From Nitrosopumilaceae archaeon (GTDB taxonomy: Archaea; Thermoproteota; Nitrososphaeria; Nitrososphaerales; Nitrosopumilaceae): DNA of 64,000 nucleotides. The stretch is taken from the NCBI GenBank assembly GCA_035631875.1, contig DASQHX010000010.1, positions 1 through 64,000 of the forward strand. The letters run 5' to 3'. This document shows, piece by piece, positions 52,401 through 60,879 of this stretch. The notes under the pieces are model-generated. The model ran no database searches, was not told the DNA's origin, and saw only the letters and a list, made by a program, of their open reading frames with translations. The position numbers and the translations under genes are program-made. The number at the start of each line of letters is the position of its first letter. Positions within the stretch are counted from its first letter, which is position 1.

Positions 52401-53609
52401 ATGCAACGCGACGGAGGTTTTGAGCTAAGAGAAAAGATCCAAAAACTTGTAGGACGAGATAGTAATCTAGTAAAAAATAACACTGAAGTGAATTTATTAT
52501 TAAAGTCCCTTTTTGAAGTGCGGCTGTTAGCAAAAGAGTTGTACCCTAGCAATGAAGCACTTAAAGTGATTCTTGGTAAACAATATTTGTTTAAAAAAGA
52601 CCAAATTGCGCAAACAAGTGCAAATAAAGCTGAAATGATAATAGATCATGCAAAAGAAATAGCTCTTGCCATAAAGTTGGGAACTTTTAAAGTTGATGAC
52701 AATATGAGAAGTTTAGATTTCTATAATAACATTAAAGAAACATCTAATGCACTACCAACAGATTCTTCAAATTCATTATTACCCAATGAAACAGCAGAAA
52801 AAGTAGCACAAATAGATATGCAAAAGGTAAATACGAATACCTTTTCAACATTCATACTTGCAATACTGGCGGGTGCATTAATTGCTATTGCTGGAGTTTA
52901 CTTTACATTTGCCACAAGTCAGATAATAGTAACTCGTACTTTTACGCAAATATTTGGTGGTTTGTTATTTAGCTTTGGACTTATGGCTGTAGTCATTACA
53001 GGCGCCCAAATGTTCACAGGAAATACTTTGGGCATGATGAATATCGCAAGCAGAAAACTAAAACCAACCAAGCTGTTAAGAAATTGGATTATAGTATATG
53101 TTGGAAATTTTGTAGGGGCGGCTGCAACTGCGGGAGTTCTCTACATGAGCAAAGCCTGGACTAGTAATGGTTATCAATTTGGAATAAAAGCATTGATGAT
53201 AGCAAGCCATAAGGTAAGTCTTGGTTTTGTTGACGCATTTTTCTTGGGAATTCTTTGTAACAGTCTTGTCTGTTTAGCCATATATCTTGCAGCTAGTAGC
53301 AAAAAGGTTAGCGATAAGGTCTTGGCAATAATGTTTCCAACTGCGGCTTTCATAGCCATGGGATTTGAACACTGTGTAGCAAACATGTACTTCTTAACAT
53401 TCGCATCACTGATAAAAAACGACCCTTCATTATTGTCAGCCATGCAAACAGCAGGGGTAACAGTAGATACTTCTCATCTTGATTATATGGGCATAGTTAG
53501 TAATCTGCTACCTGTTACCTTGGGAAATATTGTCGGAGGTTCAGTCTTTATTGGCCTCATGTACTGGCTCGCATATATGCGAAATAATAAAAAACAGAAC
53601 CAGATCTAA
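52401..53609 (+). CDS. Formate/nitrite transporter (FNT) with extra N-terminal domain
   Basis: Residues ~135-400 are a complete FNT channel: NTFSTFILAILAGALIAIAG, GGLLFSFGLMAVVITGAQMF then TGNTLGMMN, LLRNWIIVYVGNFVGAAATA, GFEHCVANMYFLTF and NLLPVTLGNIVGGSVFIG, with six membrane helices. Such channels carry formate, nitrite or similar anions. The first ~130 residues are soluble, helical and not normally present in the family (FELREKIQKLVGRDS, ANKAEMIIDHAKEIALAIKL). The ATG at 52401 is used; a TTG five codons upstream is possible. Nitrite transport would suit an ammonia oxidiser, but this is inference. Confidence 0.88.
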   Translation: MQRDGGFELREKIQKLVGRDSNLVKNNTEVNLLLKSLFEVRLLAKELYPSNEALKVILGKQYLFKKDQIAQTSANKAEMIIDHAKEIALAIKLGTFKVDDNMRSLDFYNNIKETSNALPTDSSNSLLPNETAEKVAQIDMQKVNTNTFSTFILAILAGALIAIAGVYFTFATSQIIVTRTFTQIFGGLLFSFGLMAVVITGAQMFTGNTLGMMNIASRKLKPTKLLRNWIIVYVGNFVGAAATAGVLYMSKAWTSNGYQFGIKALMIASHKVSLGFVDAFFLGILCNSLVCLAIYLAASSKKVSDKVLAIMFPTAAFIAMGFEHCVANMYFLTFASLIKNDPSLLSAMQTAGVTVDTSHLDYMGIVSNLLPVTLGNIVGGSVFIGLMYWLAYMRNNKKQNQI

Positions 53610-53683
53610 ACAACAATCAATAGAGTTCTTTGTACTAGAACAATAAAGAATCAAAGCATCTAAAAAAACATAATTTTAATTCT

Positions 53684-53908
53684 TCAATTTTTGATACGTT
53701 CATTACTGTTTTTTATTTTTTCAACATGTTCTCTTAAGCGTCTGATAGTTTCATGGTCTCTTTTTATTTCCTTGATTTTCTTAATCATGTTATATAATTT
53801 CAAGATTTCATTGTGGGTTGGTCGTGATTGTTCCAGAGACTCTCGATCAAATCCATATTGTTGAATTGTATTCCATATTTCTTCGGTAGAAACTTTTCCA
53901 GAAGCCAA
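53684..53908 (-). CDS. Small protein of the ELY-RLR module family (D)
   Basis: A 74-residue helical protein: VSTEEIWNTIQQYGFDRESL, then EILKLYNMIKKIKEIKRDHE and IRRLREHVEKI. It is the module alone and matches the proteins at 45.5 and 46.7 kb and the kinase tail at 48.7 kb. It stands alone, between the convergent FNT gene and purE. Function unknown. Confidence 0.65.
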   Translation of the reverse strand: MASGKVSTEEIWNTIQQYGFDRESLEQSRPTHNEILKLYNMIKKIKEIKRDHETIRRLREHVEKIKNSNERIKN

Positions 53909-53994
53909 TCTGTAACATTTTGTGTTAAGAAGATTTGTAAATGTATTTGTGTGTGTAATAAAAGATTACACTTGTTTGTAAAAGATAAATAATT

Positions 53995-54570
53995 TTATTT
54001 CTTGAATTTTTTATTTGTAAACCTAGTTAATCCAAGTTTTTTTAGCTCATCTGATTCTTTAAGCACTAAACTATGTTGTTTTTGTTTGTGTTGCTTGAGT
54101 TTTCGCTGTATATCACTAAATTCATTAGCAAGTATTTTTAGAGCATACAGTCCTGCATTTGTTGCCTTGTTTACTCCTACCGTTACAACTGGAGAACCTG
54201 TTGGCATCTCTGATATGGATAATAATGAATCCAATCCTCCAAATGCAGAAAACTTGAAGCGATCCGAATTGCCAGACTTGTCGTTATACACCATTATAGG
54301 TACGCCTATTACCGGAATTATAGTGTGAGACGCAATCATTCCTGGGAGATGAGCTGAACCACCAGCTCCTGCAATTATGACTTTGAATCCGTTTTTTTCT
54401 GCATGTTTCGCATAATCTAACAGTCTTGTTGGAGTTCTATGTGCAGATACTATCTGGTCTTCATGCTTTACCCCAAATTCCTCTAAAACAATAGCTGCTC
54501 CATGCATTATTTTGCTATCTGAACTTGAACCCATAATGATACCAACAAGTGGTTTTTTTGAATAACTCAC
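53995..54570 (-). CDS. purE: N5-carboxyaminoimidazole ribonucleotide mutase
   Basis: A 191-residue PurE; the first 160 residues form the catalytic domain with VGIIMGSSSDSKIMHGA, IVSAHRTPTRLLDYA and IAGAGGSAHLPGMIASHTII. The SSSDS and AHRTP motifs bind the carboxyaminoimidazole ribotide phosphate. A 30-residue basic tail (QRKLKQHKQKQHS and beyond) extends past the usual end. With PurK (58.8 kb) it forms the two-step route from AIR to CAIR. It is away from the main purine operon. Confidence 0.93.
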   Translation of the reverse strand: MSYSKKPLVGIIMGSSSDSKIMHGAAIVLEEFGVKHEDQIVSAHRTPTRLLDYAKHAEKNGFKVIIAGAGGSAHLPGMIASHTIIPVIGVPIMVYNDKSGNSDRFKFSAFGGLDSLLSISEMPTGSPVVTVGVNKATNAGLYALKILANEFSDIQRKLKQHKQKQHSLVLKESDELKKLGLTRFTNKKFKK

Positions 54571-54617
54571 AAGATCATTCTACTTTGAATTTTAATAAAC
54601 CCAGCGAATTGGAATTT

Positions 54618-54646
54618 GATATATTTTGATAATTAAAACATATATC
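54618..54646. promoter_or_regulatory. Imperfect palindrome in the purE divergent promoter region
   Basis: GATATAT (54618-54624) and ATATATC (54640-54646) form the outer arms and TTTTGATAATTAAAA the centre of an imperfect 29-bp palindrome. Each arm offers a TATA-like sequence, so it may be the shared promoter of purE and the SRPBCC gene rather than a repressor site. Confidence 0.35.
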
Positions 54647-54668
54647 ATGTAAGCACATACTGTTACGC

Positions 54669-55148
54669 ATGACTGAAATAAAAACGGCTGTTGAGATTAA
54701 TGCTTCTGTAGATAAGGTATGGGAAGTTGTATCTGATCTTGATAAAGATCCAAAATTTTGGACCTCTATTACTTCGATAAGGAATATTTCTCATGAGAGT
54801 AACCAAGTAAAACGTGAGGTCACACTTGCCAAAACCAACAAGTGCCTGCAGACAATCACTCTATATCCCAAAGAAAAAGTACACACAGAATGGACAAAAG
54901 GAATAATCAAGGGCACCAAAGATATTATCCTTATACCAAGAGGCAGTGGTACATACCTTGAATCTGTTTTAGATTATAAATTTACAGGAATGGCAGGTTT
55001 CCTGTCTGGAAAAATTACGAAAGATGTAACAATAGAAACTCAAAGAGCAGTTGAATTCATAAAAGAAAAAGCAGAAGGTGTTGATACTAGTTTAAACATG
55101 GAAGAAAGGAAACATTGGGCAGACATGTACGATGATAAAGAAAAGTAA
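54669..55148 (+). CDS. SRPBCC/START-like family protein
   Basis: A 159-residue protein of the polyketide-cyclase/SRPBCC fold: IKTAVEINASVDKVWEVVSD, DKDPKFWTSITSIRNIS and a long C-terminal helix TIETQRAVEFIKEKAEG. Such proteins bind hydrophobic ligands in a helix-grip cavity. The last 20 residues (NMEERKHWADMYDDKEK) are acidic and outside the fold. No ligand can be named. It is divergent from purE. Confidence 0.8.
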   Translation: MTEIKTAVEINASVDKVWEVVSDLDKDPKFWTSITSIRNISHESNQVKREVTLAKTNKCLQTITLYPKEKVHTEWTKGIIKGTKDIILIPRGSGTYLESVLDYKFTGMAGFLSGKITKDVTIETQRAVEFIKEKAEGVDTSLNMEERKHWADMYDDKEK

Positions 55149-55213
55149 TCTTAATTAAATTAACAAATTTCAAACTTTTAAATTATCATAAAAAGGAAAA
55201 ACAAGTATTATCT

Positions 55214-55780
55214 ATGCAACAAAATCCTCTTGAAGTAAGACGAGCATTTGGACTTCTATTTATTGGTGTCTCAATAGCTGTTGGTGTTGCATCTATCCTA
55301 AGTGAAATTGTTTTTGTAAATAAAACTGCAACCTTTTATTATGGAATAATATGGTTTGGTAGTTTTGGAATTACGTTTGGGATAATTTTTGGCAGGTTTC
55401 GTAAAATAATTTCATCAATTAAAGGAAGAATGAAAAATAGTGTAAAATGGTCAAGAAATATCAAAGCTGTAAACGGCGTGTGTTGGGCAGCGCCATTTGC
55501 TGCAATAGGTGCAGTTCCAAGTTTTTATCAATATTTGATATTACTAGGAATAGGTTTGGGAAATCTCTCGACTTATTTGTTTATGAAAAAATATAGTGGA
55601 TTGGATAACCGTGAACAAATAATTGTTGCAATAATATCACTTGTTGCTATTCCTATTGCAATAGTAATTGATAGCTCTGGATTCATTACAAGTCAAACTA
55701 TTGCTGTGATAACATCTAGAATTTTAATTGCAATTGCATATGGTGCAGGTGGAATTTATGCATTAACTACAAAAAAATAA
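55214..55780 (+). CDS. Multi-pass membrane protein, 188 aa
   Basis: At least five or six hydrophobic segments are present: GLLFIGVSIAVGVASILSEI, FYYGIIWFGSFGITFGIIFG, AAPFAAIGAVPSFYQYLILL, GLGNLSTYLF, IIVAIISLVAIPIAIVI and VITSRILIAIAYGAGGIYAL. A basic cytoplasmic loop (KIISSIKGRMKNSVKWSRN) lies between helices 2 and 3. No transporter signature is recognised. It follows the SRPBCC gene with a 65-bp gap and ends 15 bp before the convergent surface-protein gene. Confidence 0.65.
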   Translation: MQQNPLEVRRAFGLLFIGVSIAVGVASILSEIVFVNKTATFYYGIIWFGSFGITFGIIFGRFRKIISSIKGRMKNSVKWSRNIKAVNGVCWAAPFAAIGAVPSFYQYLILLGIGLGNLSTYLFMKKYSGLDNREQIIVAIISLVAIPIAIVIDSSGFITSQTIAVITSRILIAIAYGAGGIYALTTKK

Positions 55781-55795
55781 TATATGCAAAAAATT

Positions 55796-58723
55796 CTATT
55801 GAGAGCTTCTCGTATCTGTGACCTTTTCAGGAGGCCCTACTTTGTAAAATGTATTAGGAAATGCTTGATTGTTGTATTCTGTAGCAATCCATGAAGCAGA
55901 TCGAGCAGTAGTCGAGTATCGGAATTCGTCTAGACTTCCTTTAAAAAATTCTGCTAGTGTATTGGCGTTATTAGTAGAAGTAGAAGCACCTACATAAAGA
56001 GAATTAGGCAAACCACTTGGGGGAACAGTATTTGAGGAGGTTTGTCTTACACCATCAACATACCATATGTTTGTCGTTCCATTGTAAGTATAAACAGCAT
56101 AATGCCAACTGTTCGCCAAAGGTATGGGGGTTTTTGTCAGCATGTTTGTTGTACCGCTTGGCGAGAATTTCCATGCATCCATACTAGTTGTTGTCTGAAA
56201 ACCCGTTCTGAAGGCAGTTGACGTACTAGCTGATGGATATGGTGTAACATCTTGCTGTAAGGAAGAGAAGTCTTCTTTTGCAACTGGTGTGGGAGCGTTA
56301 TACCAAATTGATACTGTTTTTGGATGATTAAGTAAAGGCATTCCAGTAAGAGTAGTGTTTTGAACGAAAAGTTGATTTACTCCATTAAGAGTTGTACCTC
56401 CGCCAATTTTCCCTAAAACTTGTCCACAATTGGGTAGATTGACAGGAGAGAAAAAATTCTTGTTAGATGTACTGTCTAGAACTGTTGTGTCACCGCTCGA
56501 AGTGTCAGATTTTATCTCTACTGCTGCGTCCACCCATGTATCAGAAGATGAGGTGTGGACATGCCATTGAAATGTTGTAGATATGCATGTTGTTGATGGA
56601 AAAGCCACACTTGACGCAACTGTATCATGGTTAATATCTATTGGGTGCGTGAGCCAAGTTTCAAACTCTGTGGGATTTTCTAGATCCCATGGAGGATGAT
56701 TGAAACCACAACTAGTACCGCACTGGGCGCCATATCCTACTGCTGCTTGATCCATAAGTAAGCTATTTGGCCAAAGGTTAGTCACGCTAATTGAAACAGT
56801 TTGGCTTGTACCAGTAACTGCAGGTTCAAGAGGAGCCACTGGAGTGGTTTGATCTACTCCATATATGGAATATGCTACTAATGACATGTAATTATTACCG
56901 CCAGTAGTAGTCCCATGAATATCGGCAGTTCCAGTAGGAGGATTTAGTAAATACCAAAACTCGGTATCTACGTTACCAAGTACGTGTGCTTGTAGTTGTG
57001 TTAGCGCTTGATTACCGTAAGTGATGGAATTAAAGGTTGTAGGGTGATCAGCAGATGCTGTAACTAATAACAGTCTATCTGTATGACTTCCGACAGGAAA
57101 ATTCTTTATGTTTTGATATGATTGTGCAGTTGAATTTGTAAAATTAAATTGCATAAGTTCTAAGGATGGAGGAGTACCGACAGACGATGGGGTATTTGCA
57201 AAATGCCAAACACCTGCATAAGTTGGATCCCATGTACTTGTAATATTTTGTTGATTTGTTGCAGCAGTATTGTTATAATACATGTAAATAACATTGTTAG
57301 GTGAATTGTAAATATTTGGGACTTGAACCCACGCTGTTAATGAACCTGTAGTTGTGGTATAGTTTTCAATTTCATGGTCTAATTTTGTTTTTCCATCACA
57401 TGCCGTAAATAAAACGTCATATCTATTGCTCTTGGCATAATTTTTCAGATCAGTATCTGTTGTTTCATTTATTAAAAGAGGAAAGTTGTAGAAAGCACTA
57501 GATTTTATCTCTACTGCAACTGATGCATAATTTTGACTACTGCCACCCCAGTTCCACGTCATCGTTTTTGTTGTTGGCAAATAAGTCATATTATAACTAC
57601 TTCCTCCAGTGAATGTAGTACCAGAAATTGGTTTGTTCCATTCAAGGGTTTGCCCAATATTTTGTATAAGAGTATTACCAGTTGGTACCGCAATAGAATC
57701 TATTACCCAACTGTTAATACTTGTTGTATTTGCCTTCACCAAACCACTATTTCCAGAACCGGTTCTATAAGCACTAAAAGAAATTGGGTATGTCTGATCA
57801 ACTCCAAAAAATGAATATGCGCCAAGTTCCACATTTGCCGTACCTGTCATTGTCACTGCAATATTTGCACTACCTGTTGGAGGATTTACCAAATACCAAA
57901 TTTCAGAATCGACAGTATTGGTTGTTCCGTTTGCTCTTGTTAGAGATATTCCAGAATAAGTTAATGATTGCACAGTTCCAGTATTAGATTCAATACCAAC
58001 TAGTAATAGTCTATTTGAACCTGAACCAACAACAAAATTAGGAAGAGTATATGATGATGATCCTGATCCTGTGGTGTTTTTCACATTATCTAATAGAATT
58101 GGGGTGGGATTACCAGCTATTTGCGTATAGTTCAAAGTTATTCTTTTACGAAATTGCCAGTGATTGTCATACCAACCAACATTTGGTGCGACTTGAGTTT
58201 TAATTACAGTGCCTCGTGCAGTAGTTATTGAAATTGTAACTGGATCGGTAAAACACGTGTAAGGAATTCCAGTTGTGAAAGATCGTTGAGGAAGAATTAT
58301 TGAACTAGCACTTTGGGTAGACATTGAATTAATTTTTGAATTACTAGGTATATGATAGACAGGTATGGTAGTTAAACTCTCAGCATTTGTTATTGAATTG
58401 GAGAGTGCACCAGTTACATTTAAAGTCGGACTATCAATTTCTATTTTTGTAACATTAATTGGTACCTGACCTGTATTTGTTAAAGTAAAATTAAATTGTT
58501 GTGTAGAGGAATGATAAACAGAATTCTCTATTGATAGTGATTCTTGATTTTTACTTATTGCGGCTGTATTTGTAAATGTTTCAACTAAAATGGTTTTGAA
58601 TAAAGTAAAATTCTGCGTACTTAAAACAAGGCCTATTGTGCCCAAGATGGCTACAACGGTAAGCATTATCATTGCAGTCATAATTGTACCTAGACCTAGT
58701 CTATGACCTGCATGTATCATCAT
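55796..58723 (-). CDS. Giant pilin-like surface protein: DUF2341 and LamG domains with inserted modules
   Basis: The 975-residue product starts with a type IV pilin-like N terminus (GLGTIMTAMIMLTVVAILGT), anchoring it in or at the membrane. Residues ~60-180 are a beta domain. A DUF2341-like domain begins at ~184 (WYDNHWQFRKRITLNYTQIA), stops at ~205, and resumes at ~411 with YNFPLLINETTDTDLKNYAK. A LamG-like domain begins at ~503 (AGVWHFANTPS) and resumes at ~747 with VLDSTSNKNFFSPVNLPN, ending with SLDEFRYSTTARSASWIATE. The two inserts resemble each other (NRLLLVGIESN / DRLLLVTASAD, EIWYLVNPPTG / EFWYLLNPPTG, both ending VEIKS). The role is probably carbohydrate or surface binding. Confidence 0.8.
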   Translation of the reverse strand: MMIHAGHRLGLGTIMTAMIMLTVVAILGTIGLVLSTQNFTLFKTILVETFTNTAAISKNQESLSIENSVYHSSTQQFNFTLTNTGQVPINVTKIEIDSPTLNVTGALSNSITNAESLTTIPVYHIPSNSKINSMSTQSASSIILPQRSFTTGIPYTCFTDPVTISITTARGTVIKTQVAPNVGWYDNHWQFRKRITLNYTQIAGNPTPILLDNVKNTTGSGSSSYTLPNFVVGSGSNRLLLVGIESNTGTVQSLTYSGISLTRANGTTNTVDSEIWYLVNPPTGSANIAVTMTGTANVELGAYSFFGVDQTYPISFSAYRTGSGNSGLVKANTTSINSWVIDSIAVPTGNTLIQNIGQTLEWNKPISGTTFTGGSSYNMTYLPTTKTMTWNWGGSSQNYASVAVEIKSSAFYNFPLLINETTDTDLKNYAKSNRYDVLFTACDGKTKLDHEIENYTTTTGSLTAWVQVPNIYNSPNNVIYMYYNNTAATNQQNITSTWDPTYAGVWHFANTPSSVGTPPSLELMQFNFTNSTAQSYQNIKNFPVGSHTDRLLLVTASADHPTTFNSITYGNQALTQLQAHVLGNVDTEFWYLLNPPTGTADIHGTTTGGNNYMSLVAYSIYGVDQTTPVAPLEPAVTGTSQTVSISVTNLWPNSLLMDQAAVGYGAQCGTSCGFNHPPWDLENPTEFETWLTHPIDINHDTVASSVAFPSTTCISTTFQWHVHTSSSDTWVDAAVEIKSDTSSGDTTVLDSTSNKNFFSPVNLPNCGQVLGKIGGGTTLNGVNQLFVQNTTLTGMPLLNHPKTVSIWYNAPTPVAKEDFSSLQQDVTPYPSASTSTAFRTGFQTTTSMDAWKFSPSGTTNMLTKTPIPLANSWHYAVYTYNGTTNIWYVDGVRQTSSNTVPPSGLPNSLYVGASTSTNNANTLAEFFKGSLDEFRYSTTARSASWIATEYNNQAFPNTFYKVGPPEKVTDTRSSQ

Positions 58724-58795
58724 ACTTCAAATTCACATTAAACTGGTTATTATTGACAGTATGTAGTAAAATAGAACAGACTTGATAAATGGACT

Positions 58796-59950
58796 TTATT
58801 GATTTTGTTTATGGAATTTTATGAGATTTCTTACCTCTCCGGCTTTTTTGATTAATGAATCAATGTCTTTTGTATTTTTCTCATCCACCAAATTAAAGTG
58901 CCCCATCTTTCTTTGAGGTTTTACTTCATCTTTTTGATACATCTTTAGGTATACTCCATCTTCTGGTTTGAGTGTGATTGGTTCGTATCTACCTTGAAAG
59001 TCCTTTGGTCCCAAAATATTGCACATTACTGTATAGTGCAACAAATCTGTTTTTCCAAGTTCAAGTCCAAGTATTGCTCTGAGATGTTGTTCAAACTGTG
59101 ATGTCACACTAGATTGCAGTGTATGGTGACCAGAGTTGTGTACTCGTGGAGCTATCTCATTTATGAGTACTTTGTCATCTAGAGTTACAAACATCTCTAT
59201 TCCAAAAACTCCTGCACCATGAAGTACCTCCATTGTTTTTCTGGCAATTTTTTCAGCTTCTTCTGAAATTTTTTTACTTACTCTGGCTGGTGCAATTGTC
59301 ATTTTGAGAATGTTATTTTCATGAATGTTTTCTACAAGTGGATATGTGGCAATTTCGCCTTTTGTGCTTCGTGCAGCTATGACTGATACCTCCATTTGAA
59401 AATTGACTATTTTTTCAAGCATCATTGATCTATCTTTGAATTGTTCATATGCAGGAATTATTTGACTGGGATTTTCTATTCTAAAATTTCCTCTGCCATC
59501 ATATGCATCTTTTCTTGCCTTGAGTATTGCAGGATATTCAAACAATGTTATTTTTTCTTCAAGTTCTGGTAAAGACTCTATTATGGTGAAATCAGATACA
59601 GGAAGTCCATTTTCACGCATGAATTTTTTTTGCAAGTATTTGTCTTGAATTATTTTTAGCGTAGAAGGTGACGGGTTTATTGTTATATCATTATTTAATG
59701 ACTCTAATACTTCACTATCTCCTGATTCTATTTCATATGTTATGATATCAGATTGTAATGATAACTCTACAATTGCATTTTTATTTTTAAAGTCTGCTAC
59801 AATTTGCTTTGCTCCAACTTTTGATGCCGGACAATTCTTTGTAGGATCTAAAACTATGACATCAGAAACGTGCCCAGGCATTTTTTTTGCAGCTTCGGTT
59901 AGCATCATGCCAAGCTGACCGCCACCTATTATTCCTAGAACTTTGGCCAT
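58796..59950 (-). CDS. purK: 5-(carboxyamino)imidazole ribonucleotide synthase
   Basis: An ATP-grasp enzyme of about 384 residues. The ATG that gives MAKVLGIIGGGQLGMMLTEA is the expected start; an upstream ATG adds six residues. Family blocks are ILKARKDAYDGRGNFRI, EVSVIAARSTKGEIATYPL, and NEIAPRVHNSGHHTLQSSVT. It makes N5-CAIR from AIR, ATP and bicarbonate for PurE. It is encoded 4.2 kb from purE, with unrelated surface and lipid-binding genes between. Confidence 0.93.
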   Translation of the reverse strand: MAKVLGIIGGGQLGMMLTEAAKKMPGHVSDVIVLDPTKNCPASKVGAKQIVADFKNKNAIVELSLQSDIITYEIESGDSEVLESLNNDITINPSPSTLKIIQDKYLQKKFMRENGLPVSDFTIIESLPELEEKITLFEYPAILKARKDAYDGRGNFRIENPSQIIPAYEQFKDRSMMLEKIVNFQMEVSVIAARSTKGEIATYPLVENIHENNILKMTIAPARVSKKISEEAEKIARKTMEVLHGAGVFGIEMFVTLDDKVLINEIAPRVHNSGHHTLQSSVTSQFEQHLRAILGLELGKTDLLHYTVMCNILGPKDFQGRYEPITLKPEDGVYLKMYQKDEVKPQRKMGHFNLVDEKNTKDIDSLIKKAGEVRNLIKFHKQNQ

Positions 59951-60106
59951 CAAAATGACTCCTTTCATGTTTTAAAAATAGTTACCTGTAGACAACAATT
60001 CTATTCTTATACGATTGTATTGTATAGTTTTTCCCAATTGTGGGAAATGTTATTTCATAAATCTCACTAGGCTTTAAATACGATTTTATGGAATTTTTTT
60101 ATTATA

Positions 60107-60844
60107 ATGGATGCATCTCATGTCAAAGTACGAACTGGAATTCCAGGTCTTGATTCTATTATCTCAGGTGGATTTAGGGAGGGAAGAACTCTTGTTTTAT
60201 CTGGATCCCCAGGAAGTGGAAAGACAACATTTGGAATGCAATTTCTATATTCTGGCGCTAAAGATTTTGATGAACCTGGTGTGTTTGTCACTCTTTCTGA
60301 AGGTCCAAACGAAATAAAAAATGATTTTAAAATGTATGGATGGGATATCCAGAATATGGTAGATGAAGGAAAGATGCTAATGATTGACGCTAGACCCTTC
60401 AAGATGGATGAGGGTTTCATTGCGTTAGATGAATCACTATATCGGGGAGAAACACTTCCTTACATGCACTTGACACAATTAATTCTCAGTAGCATCAAAA
60501 GAGTGCAAGCAAAGCGTGTCGTCATTGACTCCCTCACAGTTCTTGCCATGCAGTATACAAATCCATTTTATGCAAGACAAGGACTACAGGGGTTGATTCA
60601 TGCTCTAGAAGACCAAAACTGTACTTCAATCCTGATCTCAGAAAATATCCAGACTCCAAAAATCCCAATAGAGTGGTACGTTGCATCTGGTGTTGTTCTG
60701 CTTCACCATATCAGAAAGGAAGATACGATGGAGCGTTCCGTACAAGTAATAAAAATGCGTGGAATTCGTCACAGTGAACAAGTCTTCCCCATAAAAATAA
60801 ATGAAAACGGCCTACAGGTTTTGCATCCTAGATTAAATCCGTAG
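60107..60844 (+). CDS. KaiC-like single-domain RecA-superfamily ATPase
   Basis: A 245-residue protein starting MDASHVKVRTGIPGLDSIIS. Walker A is GSPGSGKTTFG near residue 33, and Walker B is in RVVIDSLTVLAM. It has one KaiC domain (circadian clock KaiC has two) and the pattern SEGPNEIKNDFKMYGWD common in archaeal KaiC-like proteins. Those are thought to act as signalling ATPases, sometimes for motility or stress. The gene converges with the TrmB regulator gene downstream. Confidence 0.88.
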   Translation: MDASHVKVRTGIPGLDSIISGGFREGRTLVLSGSPGSGKTTFGMQFLYSGAKDFDEPGVFVTLSEGPNEIKNDFKMYGWDIQNMVDEGKMLMIDARPFKMDEGFIALDESLYRGETLPYMHLTQLILSSIKRVQAKRVVIDSLTVLAMQYTNPFYARQGLQGLIHALEDQNCTSILISENIQTPKIPIEWYVASGVVLLHHIRKEDTMERSVQVIKMRGIRHSEQVFPIKINENGLQVLHPRLNP

Positions 60845-60879
60845 ATTTGACTATATTGTTTTAGATTACTGTTTAAGAT

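Noticed and set aside
52358-52552. Minus-strand frame with an apparent AAAGGAGGAG Shine-Dalgarno near its end
   Set aside because: The Shine-Dalgarno-like sequence lies at the 3' end and precedes only ATG-TAA; the frame is antisense to the FNT N-terminal domain.
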